Shown here: in pieces, positions 40,372 to 50,531 of the stretch
Numbering within the stretch: the stretch's first letter is position 1
Layout: each line of letters opens with the position of its first letter
DNA from: Cafeteria roenbergensis
Lineage: Eukaryota; Sar; Bigyra; Bicosoecida; Cafeteriaceae
Direction of reading: 5' to 3'
Assembly: GCA_008330645.1 (NCBI GenBank)
Contig: VLTN01000034.1
Coordinates: 310,001 to 374,000 of the forward strand
DNA: 64,000 nt
Program-made: the position numbers and the translations under genes
The notes under the pieces: generated by a model
Databases searched by the model: none
What the model saw: only the letters and a program-made list of their open reading frames with translations
What the model was told of the DNA's origin: nothing

Positions 40372-43300
40372 TCGACGTTGCTCGCACGCCGTCGAAGCTG
40401 CTGTGGAAGGCACGCGTCGCGGACCCACTTCGTGACCCCCCCGCTGACCTGCTCTGCCGGAAGGACGCGCTGCTGGGGCTAGACGGCGGCCGCACCGGGC
40501 TCACGTCGCGCCGCGTGACGGAGGAGGGGACCAGGAGTCCGGGAGACTTGCGCCCCTCGACGGCTCTGCCGCCCACACTTCGGTATCCCGTCTCCGCGCC
40601 ATCGAGACCGCCAGCGGTTCTGAGGGCGGGGCGGCCGCCGCTCGCTTCGAGAAGGGTGGTTGCCGGCAGGCGCAGCAACGCCTCGTGCATGCCTGCCTCC
40701 GTGACGGTCCTTCCTCTGCTGCCTCCAAAGACGTCGTCGGGTTGACGTCCGATCCTTCCGGTTCCGCCCCCGCTTGGCGCCGCGCCGCGCTTGGCGTGGC
40801 TGCGAGTGGAGCCATCGCTGGTGACTGGCCGGTGAGGCCGCAGCGACCACAGGGGCCCCTCGCCAGGTGCAACTTCAACAACCGCTCCGGAGCCGTGGCC
40901 AGTCGCATCGTCCACCAGCAACGCACGCATCCTCCTGCTGGTAGAGCTGCCACTGGCCGGTCGCGGACGCCCGCTCGCAGTTCCGCGAAACCGCGGATCA
41001 TTGCCAAAGGGCCGGATCGGCGACCCGGCAGAGCCGTGAAGTGCCGGAATGCCAATGTCCGTGATGGTCGATCGATCGATGCGCCGCAGCCGTTCCGCGT
41101 GCTGGAGCATGCGAGCAACAGCCGCCACGAGCGAAGCCACCGCCGCCCGCTCCGACGACCGGCCAGCGGCGGTTACCAACGCTCCCAGCCCGCGGAAGGC
41201 GGGGCCCAGGTCTCGCGAAACCGCCATGGGCGATCCTGGGCGCGAGGAATCGTCCCGCGGAGCCGCCCCCACAAGGCTCTGCCGGTGCTGCAGAGCCAGA
41301 GTCAGCCTCAGCCATGCTGCCCGCTTGGACGCTGCCCGGCAGAACATAAGGCCGTGAAGAGCGTCTGCTGCGTCGTTCAGCAGAGTGGTCGTGGTCAGAC
41401 GCACGGCGGCAGAGCCGGCAGCTGAGGCCCCTCCCTCCGACGAATCGGAAGGATTTGGGTGGGGGGTCCTGCCACTCTTGCCGGAAACATCGCGCGAGGG
41501 CCCCCTGTCAGCTGACCGGTCAGCTGACATCAAGTCACCACCCGCACCGCCACCGCCACCGCCGACGGCATCGCCCGGGAGCGCCAGCGTGACCCCCAAG
41601 GACGCCTCGGCCTCCATGACACACCGACGCAGCCACGGCGGCAGCTGCGACCGGCTGAGCAATGCTCTCCCAGCTGCGGCCGCCTGAGACCCGCCGGCCT
41701 CCTCCTCCCCCTCTGCCGCGCCGGCCGCACCCCCTGGGGGGCTTCTGCCACGCGGCCCGGCCTTGCGATCGATGAACTCCTGGCTCTGCAGCACCCAGCA
41801 GCAGAGCGACTCTGCGGCTTGCACTGCTCGTCGCGCGTGGGCCAGCTCCCCATCGAGCCGACTCACGTCTGCGCGTAACCGCGCTGCTTCGCTCCGGTAG
41901 GCCGCTTGCTCTGCCATGGCCCGCTGCGAAGCGGACTCTGGCCCGTGAGCCAGCGCCTCGAGCCGGCGCTCTGCCGAGTTGGCTCTGCCCTCAGCCTGAG
42001 CGAGCTCCTTCCGGAGTGCCGAAACCGCTGAGTCAAACTGCGAGCGAAGGTGCACTGCCGCAGTGGCGGCGCGAGCGTCGGCCGCGGCGGTGGCCTCAGC
42101 CACGGCCGCTGCAGTTGCTGCCTCGGCAGCAGCCGCAACGCTGGCAGCGTTGGCTGCGTCAGCGGCCGTGGCCTGCGCCGACTCGCTCGCAGATTTGGGT
42201 TCAGTTGCAGTTGCAGTTGCAGTTGCAGTTGCAGTTGTAGACGCGTGTTGGGAAGGTCGCGAGAGTTCCTCTGATGGCAGCGGCTGGCGCTTCTGGGTCC
42301 GGTCAGCTGACGCCGACTTGTCGGTGGCAGAGCTCTGAGAGACAGCAGCTCCTGCCGCCGCGGCTCCTGGCGGGCGAGTGACCGGTTCCGCGAAACCGAC
42401 CCGGGGGCCCCCGCCAGAGGACCCCCCGTGGCGTGCGGCGCCGATCCTTCCTGGCGTCGAGTCACTTCGCCCCGACGATTCTTGGTCGATCGCAACCGCC
42501 TGCCCGGCAGATCGCGCCACGCGCTCCCGCGAAACCGCTGGCTCGTGATCCAACGCCTGGGGGGGCCCGCCAGCGGCTCTGCTCCCCTCACGCCGTGCGG
42601 CTTCGAGCTCTGCCCTGGCTGTTGCGAGGGCTTCCGTCGCCTCTGCCAAGTCGGCCTCCAGGTGTGCGGCTCTGCCTCGAGCGAGGGACGCCGCGGTTTC
42701 GGCTCGCTCTAGCTTTTGCTGCAGGTCGGCGATGAGCGACGCGGCGTCGCCCGAAGCCGTTTCTGCTGCGGCAGCCCTGGCCGCTGCCGAGTCAGCTGAC
42801 GCCTTGGCAAGCGTGATCTGCGCCGCTGCCGCCGCCTCAGCAGCCGCCTTGGCCGCCGCAGTCGCCGCCGCCTGCCGCTCTGCCGCCTGAGCTGCAGAGC
42901 TCTCCTCCTGGTGGTCCAGGCTCACTTCGGCGTCCAGAGCGGCCGCCCGGACAGCCCTCGCGGCCCGCTGTTGCGCCAGCTCTGCAGCCTCCATGGCGGC
43001 CTTGGCAGCAGCCTCCGCCGCCGCGGCCGCCTCTGCCCGCGCCGCCGCCTCCGCCTCGGCCTCCTCGGCCTTGGCCCCAGACGCCATGGCATTGGCTCGC
43101 GTGGTGGTCAGCTGACGCTTCGCTGCCGCGGCCTCCTGCTTCACTTCCTCCAGCTCTGCCTCCAGCTCTGCAACCCTGCGCGCGCCCCTCCCAGCGGCTA
43201 GCTGCAGCTCTGCCGCCTCGGCCTCCGCAGCAGATAGCTTCGTTTGCAGGTCGGCGGTCAGCGCGGCATCACTTGCCTTTCGCGCCTCAATCTCCTCAGC

Positions 43301-46096
43301 GGAGCGCTTGAGCGACGCAGCCTCTGCCTCAGCCCTCTGCCGCCGCGAAACCGCGGCGGCCAAACTTTTCTCCGCGTCGCGCTGCGCCTGCCGCGCCTGG
43401 GCGAGCCGCGCCTGCAGACCCTCAACGGAATTGTCAGCGGAGGCGTCGTCGTCTTGTTCTGCGCCCCCCGCGGCCGAGTCAGCGGAGGCCTTGGCAGAGC
43501 CTGCGGCAGTGGCCTTGGCTCTGCCAGCAGGTCGACGTCCAGTCGATCCGGCAGAGCGCTTTCCGGTAGAGCGCCCGCCGGATTTACCTCCCTTGGTCTT
43601 GGTCGATCGCTTCGCCGGGCCGGCAGAGCCACCCCCGCCGGCGCTCGATTCCGTCTCGTCATCGTCGTCGTCTGCCTCTGCTTTCGCCGATCGCAAGGCC
43701 GCCGAAACCGCCGCCTTGAGCTCCGCCTTGTGTTTCAGGTCGGCCGCCCGGGTGGCCTCTTCGACGGCTTGCTCTGCCATTCGCTGGGCGTCAACCACCG
43801 ACACGGCGTCCCCGCTGACGGCCGTCTGGCAGCCATTGTCGGCGACGTCCTTGGTCATTGCTTCGCGCTCTGCAGCGACGACGTCGCGCGATTGACGAAG
43901 CTCTGCCTCAAGACTGGCTCTGCCACCTGCTGCTCTGGCGAGCTCTGCCCGCGTGCGGTCCAGCTCCATGCGGAGTTCCATCTCCGCACGCGTGGTCGGC
44001 AGCGCCGATGCGGAGTCTCGGCTGCTGCTGCCTCCGTGGCTCTGCCGCTGGAGGGCCGCGTCCACCGCCTGCTTGAGGGCCGGCTCGATGAGCAGCTGCG
44101 GCGGCACGGGGGGCGGCAGTGCGGTGGGCGGCGGCACGGCGGGCGGCGGTGTGGTAAGCGGCGGTGTGGTTGTGGCATTGCAGCGAAGCGCGGTTTGTGC
44201 TGGAGCCAGGCTGTGGCGTCTCTCACCTCGGCCAAAGATTCCGCCGCCTCCTCCCAGTCCAGCTTTCCGGCAGCAACCGCCGCCCTGGCCTCGCGTCTCT
44301 CAGTCTCGCCCCAGGCCGCTCCGCCGCGCGTCCAGCCGCCGCCGTCGGCATCCTTGCCCTCTGAGGCGCCTGCAGCGGCGGCACCGCCCGACCCGCCCCC
44401 GGCGCCGCCGCCGCCGCCGCCGCCACCGCTGCCGCCGTCAAACCCGTCCGTCGACCGCACGGGCCGTCCCGAGGCGCTGGCCCGAGCCCTGTCAAGCTCC
44501 TGCCTGCGGTTGAAGCGGGCGCGCCACCACTGGGGAGAGTCATATGCGTGAATCGCAGGCGGAATCGAGCCAATTGCCACGCCGCAAGACGCGCCCCTCG
44601 CAACCGCCCGGCCGCCAGACAGCCAGAGATCCCTCTCTGCATCTCTCCCTGCCCCTCTCTCCCTGCTCCCACTGCCACGCTTCGCAGCAAGCACCGCCGA
44701 CCCGGTCTATCGCGACGGTTGTGTGCCCCTCAATACCCGCAGATGCCTCCGGCGGTGACAGCCCCCAGCATGCAGCAACGCAGCTCCCTAGGTAGCATAC
44801 CGCACCTCAGCCCCCAGCACGCCGCAACAGCCCCCTAGCTGGCACGCCGCAACGCAGCCCCCTAGCTAGCATACCGCGGGCCTCACCTCAGGCGCTGGTT
44901 CTCCATCTTCGCGGACTCCGCCAGCGTGTCCATGGCCTGCACCCGGTCCTGGAGCTCCTGCGCCTCCTGCCGCAGCCGCTCAACCAGCCGGCTGGACTGC
45001 GTCTGCTGCGCCTTGGCAGTTGCCAGCGCCGCTTCCGAGCGTCGCAGGCGCGCCTCCAGCGCCCTAGACTTTGCGGCGCCGAGGGGGTCGTCGTCGGACC
45101 CGCCGGCGGCCCCAGCGCCTCCGGACGCGTTCATTTGCGCGGACAGGCTCGCGATCTTGCTCGCCTCGACCCCGTGGCGCCGGAGCAGCTCTCTGAGCGC
45201 GAGAATCTGCCTGTACATGGCCGCGCGCTCCGTGTCCCAGCCGTCTGAGCGGCGGGAGAGGCGCGCGTGAAGGGTTTGCACGTCCTTCTCGAAGCGGTCC
45301 GCCCGCGCGGCCGCAGCGGCTGCCTTGGCGTAGGCGGCCTGCACTTGCGTCGACAGCTCGTCCTTGTAAGCCGTCATCATACTGGCCGCGAACACGTCCT
45401 CGCGCCGCTGCACCATGTCGATCACGTTGCTGTCAAAGAAGGCAACAATGTCGGACGCAGTCGCCGGACCGTCCAGCAGCTCGTAGAGCGACGACCGCGT
45501 GGCTGCGACCATGGCCGCCTGCCGGCTCGCAATCGACTCCTCTGTGCCCGTCACGCCCTGCGGAACGTCACGAGGGCGACACAAAGCAGGGACCGAGAGT
45601 GCGCGACCAGACTTGGGCGGAGAGCAGCCCGCAGTGCACGGCGTGGCTCGGGCGGGCAAATGTCGCCCGGCGCAGCGAGGACCGCCTTGCCCTCCCCAGG
45701 CACCCGCTCGGGCCGCGGGGCCACAGACTCAGCGTGTCGTGCCGGGCATTTGTCCCCACGTGCCCCAACTACGCCCCGCCTCGCGCTCTGGCCTCGGGAG
45801 GAGGGCTGGCGCGACAGCGCTAGCAACGCCGCAAGGCCAGCCCCCATCAAGCACGCCGCAAGCAGGTGAGGAGCGCGCCCGACCTGCCACCCAACACACC
45901 GCTGAAGGGCCGCCAGCGCCCTCTCGCCCTCTCCCCTCCAACGCTGCCGTTCGGCAGGCACCTGGGGCGTCTGTGAGGCTGGGCGCGGCACTGCCGCCGA
46001 CACCCGTTGCAGCGACGCAGCGCTCACCTGCTTCCGTAGCTGCGCCGACCTCGCCGAGTCCGTCACCGCCTTGAGGACCATTCCCGCCGCGGCCAT
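38237..46096 (-). CDS. Four-exon giant coiled-coil protein
   Basis: Model (minus): exon 1 46096-46028, exon 2 45557-44887, exon 3 44503-44227, exon 4 44095-38237; about 2291 residues. All introns are GT-AG with GTGAG donors. The exon 2-3 junction continues a coiled coil (ENQRL/RQELDRARA) and the 3-4 junction gives SLAE/LLIEPALKQAVDAAL. The ATG at 46096 starts MAAAGMVLKAVTDSA in a good context, but an upstream coding exon cannot be excluded. Exons 1-3 and the first 650 residues of exon 4 are Ala/Glu/Arg coiled coil (about 43-44 kb), with a Gly run in exon 3. After a better-ordered helical patch near 41.3 kb (DALHGLMFCRAASKRAAWLRL), the C-terminal 1200 residues are disordered, Ser/Gly/Arg-rich, with short tandem repeats. 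No known domain was found. A scaffold or cytoskeletal role is possible but unproven. Confidence 0.7.
39716..39770 (-). repeat. 9-bp (GCTGTGGCC)n tract
   Basis: About six units encode (Ala-Thr-Ala)n in the disordered C-terminal part of the four-exon coiled-coil protein. Confidence 0.85.
40330..40371 (-). repeat. (GCCCGC)n hexamer tract, (Ala-Gly)n coding
   Basis: Seven near-perfect hexamers in frame in the minus-strand coiled-coil gene. It is the same class of Gly-Ala hexamer as at 2512-2590 and 9385-9502. Confidence 0.9.
42205..42240 (-). repeat. (CAGTTG)n hexamer tract, (Ala-Thr)n coding
   Basis: Six copies of CAGTTG (CAACTG on the other strand) in the coiled-coil gene. Shorter runs of the same hexamer appear in most large genes of the window. 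Confidence 0.9.
44761..44877. repeat. Degenerate 30-40-bp tandem repeat inside an intron
   Basis: About three units built from CAGCAnGCnGCAACGCAGC...CCCTAGCT lie just downstream of the exon 2 donor (transcript sense) in the 383-bp intron 44504-44886. The rest of that intron shows nothing further. Confidence 0.6.
45558..46027 (-). other. 470-bp intron 1 of the four-exon coiled-coil gene
   Basis: The donor CAG/GTGAGC at 46028/46027 and the acceptor CCGCAG at 45558 are both phase 0. The interior is G+C-rich with no element recognised. Confidence 0.65.
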
Positions 46097-46995
46097 GACG
46101 GCCAAGCTCCTGGCAGCGGCCCCCTGACCTGCCGCCTGCCTGCTCGGCGGGGCGAGTGCGTTGCCCTGCAGCAAGCGCGAGCAACGCCGAAGCACCTGGC
46201 TCTGCCGGCTGCGCGAGCGGACCCAACGCGTCACCTGGAGCCAGGAGCACAGCCTGGTGCAAGGAACATCCCTCTCGGATGCGGGGCACAGCCGGCTGCC
46301 TTTGGGGCTGGCGCTACGAGCAGCGCGTTGCCCCGCGGGGCGCAGACGCACTCCATTGCTTGTGCTTGGCAAATATTTCCAGGGGAGCGAAAGCGTCGTT
46401 GCTTCGCTTGCTCAAGGACGAGTGTGCGTGTGTGGGTATGTGTGAGAGCTTGAAGTCTGTGCTGCTTTGCGCGCTGGGTGGCCAGGTGCGTGGCGTGTGC
46501 CGAGATTGGTGGCGGCGTGTGTGTTGGGGGGGCGGTGGGCGGTGGGGCGGCTGCGCTGACCAGTGTTGGGGGAAGGAGGCGGGGAGGAGGATCGTCGTCG
46601 CTGCGCTGACGAAACGGTTTGATAGACGCAGGGAAGGGGACAGCGGAAGGGCGGGTGCCGATCAGGAGCACCAAGCGGTGGCAGTGCCGGGGCAGCCTCG
46701 ATGCCGGGGCAGCCTCGATGCCGGGGCAGCCTCGATGCCGGGGCAGCCTCGATGCCGGGGCAGCCTCGATGCCGGGGCAGCCTCGATGCCGGGGCAGCCT
46801 CGATGCCGGGGCAGCCTCGATGCCGGGGCAGCCTCGATGCCGGGGCAGCCTCGATGCCGGGGCAGCCTCGATGCCGGACTGGTGCTGGGTCCGTGTGACG
46901 GCGTGGTGCTGGCGGGGCGAGAGAGTTGGGAGCAGAGCTGCGGCGCGACCAGTCGGCAAGGCCTCCCGCAGCCCCCAGAGCGCGTCAGTGGCACA
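46097..46995. other. Intergenic: GH31 3' flank and coiled-coil gene promoter
   Basis: About 900 bp between two minus-strand genes. It contains a 17-bp minisatellite and, around 46420-46560, a G/T-rich plus strand with GTGTGTG-like runs. No gene was found. Confidence 0.5.
46687..46873 (+). repeat. 17-bp minisatellite, 11 copies
   Basis: Eleven essentially identical copies of CCGGGGCAGCCTCGATG in strict tandem, followed by a partial unit. The unit is not a multiple of three and lies between genes, so it is noncoding. The perfect identity suggests recent expansion. Confidence 0.95.
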
Positions 46996-49900
46996 TCACG
47001 CGGTCCACTCGATGAGCATGGCAGCGTTGAGAGACACCGCGTTGCTGCCGGCGTCGATGCGGAGGAACTCTCCGTCCACGGTTGCGGTTGCAGTCTGGCC
47101 GTTGATGGTGGCCTTGACAGGGGCCCCTGGCTTGAGCCCCTGCGCGCCAGCCACCGTCAGCTGGCCCAGCAGCGGCGGGGAGGCGGCCCCCGAAGCCGAG
47201 GGAGTCACGACGGCAGAGCCAGACCCGTCGGCTGAGGAGGTCACCTTGATCGCGGTCAGAGTGTAGGTCCCGGTCATGAGCGAGTCAGTGCTAACGCCGT
47301 CGTCCCAGAAGGCCGTGCCCGATGCCGTGAAACCGCTGGTCGGGTCGAGGAACGCGGCGAAACCGAAGGGGAGCTTGCGCGCGAAGGTGCTGTTTCGCGC
47401 CACGCCCTGAACCGGCAGAGCCACCCCTGCACGAACGAAGAGCGGGGACGGGTCGTATGTGGAGCTCTGCCACACGCGGGTGCGCGTCACATTGGACGCG
47501 ACGGTGCCGGGCACGACCGCGCCGGTGTACCAGTCGAACCAGGCGCCGGCGGGCGGGAAGACGATGCTGCGGTTGGTGGCGCCCTGCTCGAGCACAGGCG
47601 CCGCCATCATGCCCGGGCCGACGATGGCCTGGGTTCCCTCGGCGGAGAGGTCCACGCCGCCGGCGGAGGCCGCGGACGGCCAGTCGAACCAGAGTGGCCG
47701 CACCACCGGCGTGCCTCTGGCCGCCGCGCGCTGGAAGGCCGCCGCCCACATGGGCAGCAGCGCCATGCGCTGGCGCATGTGAAACCGCATCGAGGCCTGC
47801 GCCTTGGCGCTGAAGACGAAGGGCGCCTGCTCCGGCATGCCGATGCTGTTGTGGTTGCGGTAAAAAGGGGCCATCGTCGCGGACAGGCCCATCCATCGGG
47901 TGCACAGCTCCTCGTTGGTGGGGCCGTTGAAGCCGCACGTGTCGGCGCCGACCAGGGGCACCTGGAAGAAGGCCGCAAACTGCATCACGCCGGCCACGTT
48001 CATGGCCATGTCGTGCCACGTGGCAGTGTTGTCGCCGAGCCAGTGGCCGGCGCCGGTGCGCGAGTGCGAGGGGAAGGACGACCGGCTGATGATGAGGGGT
48101 CGCTCGTTCGTGACGGACACCATGGCGGCGGCGGTTACGCGCGTCTCGGTGATGCCGTAGAGAGAGTGAACGTCGTAGTGGGGGCCGGTGACCTGCTGTG
48201 AGTCCATCGGGATGGTCTTCTCGTCGAGACGCGTCTCGCCGCCGAAGCGGCCGGGCAGGTACGGCGGGTACTCCGGGTCGAAGCCGGGGCCCGACACGGG
48301 GCCTGCGGCGCCGGACCGGCCGGCGCCGCGCACGCCGCCGGACGCTGCCGGGGCGGCGGCCCCGGCGGCCGCGACGGCCGCCTCTGCCGCGGCGTCGGCG
48401 GCGGCGGCGCTTCCCGCTGCCGGCTGGGGGGGAAGTGGCAGAGCCGACTGCGGGACGGTGCAGCCGTCGTCGTCGGAAATGATCGCCGGCTCGTTCATGT
48501 CGAGCCAGATGAAGCCCCAGCGCGTGACGTTCCGGAAGGTGCGCAGCTGCTCTGTCCACCAGCCCTGTGTGGAGGGCTTGATCCAGTCAGGGAACCACGT
48601 GGGGCCGGGCCACACGCCCTTGGCGGCGTACCCGTCGCCGGCGGCGTTCCGCACCCAGACGTCGGCGGCGGTGCCGCTGTCAAGCACATCGTACTGGCCG
48701 GGGGCGAGGTTGCACTGGATGGCGGGGTCGACGATGCCTCCGAAGCGGACGCCGCCCTCGATCAGGCCGTCGATGATGGGGCCCATCTGGGCCTCGCCGA
48801 AGCGCACTGGGTCCATCGTGAAGTCCCTGTGCTCCTCGAACAGGTCGATGTCGTGCCAGTACGCGTCGATGGGCATGTCCGCCGCCGCCATGCCCTTGAC
48901 GATGCTGTCGAAGTAGGTGGCGTTGTCGTAGCCCCACCGGCAGAGGTGGAAGCCCAGCGCGAAGTAGGGGGGCATGCCGGGCTTGCCGACGAGCTCTGCG
49001 TACTGCTCTGCCACTTCGACCGGCGACGGCCCCGCGAGCAGGTAGAGGTCGACGATGCCGCCGATGACGCGGATGGTGAGGGCCCCTGGGCGCACGACGA
49101 CGTCCATGGCGTTGCTGCTGAGCAGCACCATCGCGGAGGCCCGCCCGGTGGAAGGATCGAGCCGGTAGAGCACGGGGTGCTGGCCGTAGAGGTTGGTGGC
49201 GCCGTGGGCGGCGTGGTCCGGCGTGCCGCGGTCACGCGAGAAGATCGTGTAAGTCTGCCCGGCGCCGTCGGTGGAGTTGGCGTCGAGCTGGAGCGGGGTC
49301 ACGTGCTCGCCCAGCCCGTAGAGCTTCTCGTTGGGGCCGAGGGCGGTGGACAGCTCGATGAACTGCCGCTCGAACACTGCGCCGCCAAACGCAGCGCCGG
49401 GCGTGGAGTCGAAAATGACGTCGGCGGCAGAGCCGTCGGCGTTGGGGCGGGTCACAACGAGGCCCCAGGGGGCCCCCGTGGTCTCCGTGGTCGCAGCCTG
49501 GAGGAGCGGGCTGGGAGCCCTCCTGGTGGCCGCGGGGGCCGCGCGCACCAGGGGCGTGACGTCCCACGCGTCGGGGTCGGCGGGGTTTGTCATCCTGACC
49601 CGCAGGCGCGTGTTGGTCTCGTACTCGACGGCGACGTGCACCTCGTCCGGGTCGTTGCCGTAGGGGCCGCGGCGGTCAGCGTCGCCCCACACAAGGGTCT
49701 GGTTGAAGCCCAGGGCGGTTGTGGTGGGCGGGCCCGCGGGGGCGAGCCCCGGGGTCCAGGGGAAGAAGCACGCAGCGATGCCGCGCAACTGCCCGTCAGC
49801 CGGCGAGGCCACGGCGGCAGCGGCGTCCCAGCAGCAGCCGCGGGCGGTGCAAGAGGACGGGGACGCGTTCGGCTCGGGGTGGCAGTCGAGGCGCGCGGCT

Positions 49901-50199
49901 TCCGTCACGGCGCTGCACTTGCCAGGCGCGGGAGCGGGGATGGTGGGATAGAAGCACCACGGCACGCCTGCCACGCCGCCCTGCTCGGCCGAGGGGGACG
50001 TGGGGTCCCAGCAGCAGCCGTGCGCCATGCACTTGCTTGCCGTGAGGTTGCTCGTCTGCCACGGGTAGCAGTCCTGCCGGTCGGAACCCTGTGCGGAGCA
50101 TTGCGCGCCCGACACGGACGGCCTTGCTGCCGCTGCGGGCCGCGACCACAGCGCCACAGCCGCGGACAGGCCCAGCAGCGCCACAGCGACGGTCCTCAT
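46996..50199 (-). CDS. Secreted/lysosomal GH31 alpha-glucosidase with two trefoil domains
   Basis: 1067 residues from ATG 50199, chosen because it starts a clean signal peptide (MRTVAVALLGLSAAVALW, cleavage near residue 24). Two P-type trefoil domains follow: C34, C44, C57, C62, C63, C82 and C95, C106, C117, C122, C123, C144, each with the GCCWD signature. Next come the GH31 N-terminal beta-sandwich and the (beta/alpha)8 barrel with AYWHDIDLF (about 448), the nucleophile D567 in WLDMNE and the acid/base D723 in GHWLGDN. Acid alpha-glucosidase, maltase-glucoamylase and sucrase-isomaltase share this plan and release glucose from alpha-1,4 (or 1,6) glucans (EC 3.2.1.20). It therefore probably degrades starch-type glucan in a vacuole or outside the cell. 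One Ala/Pro-rich insertion of about 50 residues follows the nucleophile. Two trefoils next to each other at the N-terminus is unusual. No intron is needed. Confidence 0.92.
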   Translation of the reverse strand: MRTVAVALLGLSAAVALWSRPAAAARPSVSGAQCSAQGSDRQDCYPWQTSNLTASKCMAHGCCWDPTSPSAEQGGVAGVPWCFYPTIPAPAPGKCSAVTEAARLDCHPEPNASPSSCTARGCCWDAAAAVASPADGQLRGIAACFFPWTPGLAPAGPPTTTALGFNQTLVWGDADRRGPYGNDPDEVHVAVEYETNTRLRVRMTNPADPDAWDVTPLVRAAPAATRRAPSPLLQAATTETTGAPWGLVVTRPNADGSAADVIFDSTPGAAFGGAVFERQFIELSTALGPNEKLYGLGEHVTPLQLDANSTDGAGQTYTIFSRDRGTPDHAAHGATNLYGQHPVLYRLDPSTGRASAMVLLSSNAMDVVVRPGALTIRVIGGIVDLYLLAGPSPVEVAEQYAELVGKPGMPPYFALGFHLCRWGYDNATYFDSIVKGMAAADMPIDAYWHDIDLFEEHRDFTMDPVRFGEAQMGPIIDGLIEGGVRFGGIVDPAIQCNLAPGQYDVLDSGTAADVWVRNAAGDGYAAKGVWPGPTWFPDWIKPSTQGWWTEQLRTFRNVTRWGFIWLDMNEPAIISDDDGCTVPQSALPLPPQPAAGSAAAADAAAEAAVAAAGAAAPAASGGVRGAGRSGAAGPVSGPGFDPEYPPYLPGRFGGETRLDEKTIPMDSQQVTGPHYDVHSLYGITETRVTAAAMVSVTNERPLIISRSSFPSHSRTGAGHWLGDNTATWHDMAMNVAGVMQFAAFFQVPLVGADTCGFNGPTNEELCTRWMGLSATMAPFYRNHNSIGMPEQAPFVFSAKAQASMRFHMRQRMALLPMWAAAFQRAAARGTPVVRPLWFDWPSAASAGGVDLSAEGTQAIVGPGMMAAPVLEQGATNRSIVFPPAGAWFDWYTGAVVPGTVASNVTRTRVWQSSTYDPSPLFVRAGVALPVQGVARNSTFARKLPFGFAAFLDPTSGFTASGTAFWDDGVSTDSLMTGTYTLTAIKVTSSADGSGSAVVTPSASGAASPPLLGQLTVAGAQGLKPGAPVKATINGQTATATVDGEFLRIDAGSNAVSLNAAMLIEWTA

Positions 50200-50531
50200 C
50201 CTTGGAGGCGGGCGCTTGTCCCCGCTGCTTGTCAGCCGCGCGAAGAGCGCAGGCGAAGCGTGCCGCTTCGGGTGTTCTCGCGAGCGCGCAAGTTGAATCG
50301 CTTGTGACCCACGGAATACTTGCGTCCGCGCGTACATTGCGGGAGGCGCGACGCGTTCCGCTGCAGAGCGGGACTGCCGCACGGCCGGCGGACCCACCCA
50401 GCAGTCGGCCTGACGCCGCTGGGCGGTTCGTAGGGCGCCCTCGCTTGCACGTGTCGAGCGCACTGCGCTGGGGAGCTTGCGCTGCCCGAATCGCGAGCGC
50501 TTTGGCCTCGGGCCGCGCGCGTTTCGCTTTC
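50200..50531. promoter_or_regulatory. 332-bp divergent promoter region
   Basis: It separates the start codons of the GH31 gene (-) and the TBCE-like gene (+) and must contain both 5'UTRs and a bidirectional promoter. No TATA box or other element is recognisable in the G+C-rich sequence. Confidence 0.5.

Noticed and set aside
44504-44533. Alternative acceptor CTCTCCCCAG at 44532 for coiled-coil exon 3
   Set aside because: With the phase-2 donor at 44887 it gives the wrong frame with an early stop. The acceptor CCGCAG at 44504 restores a continuous coiled coil.
46687-46873. Possible CRISPR-like array
   Set aside because: Units are contiguous 17-mers with no spacers, in a eukaryotic setting.
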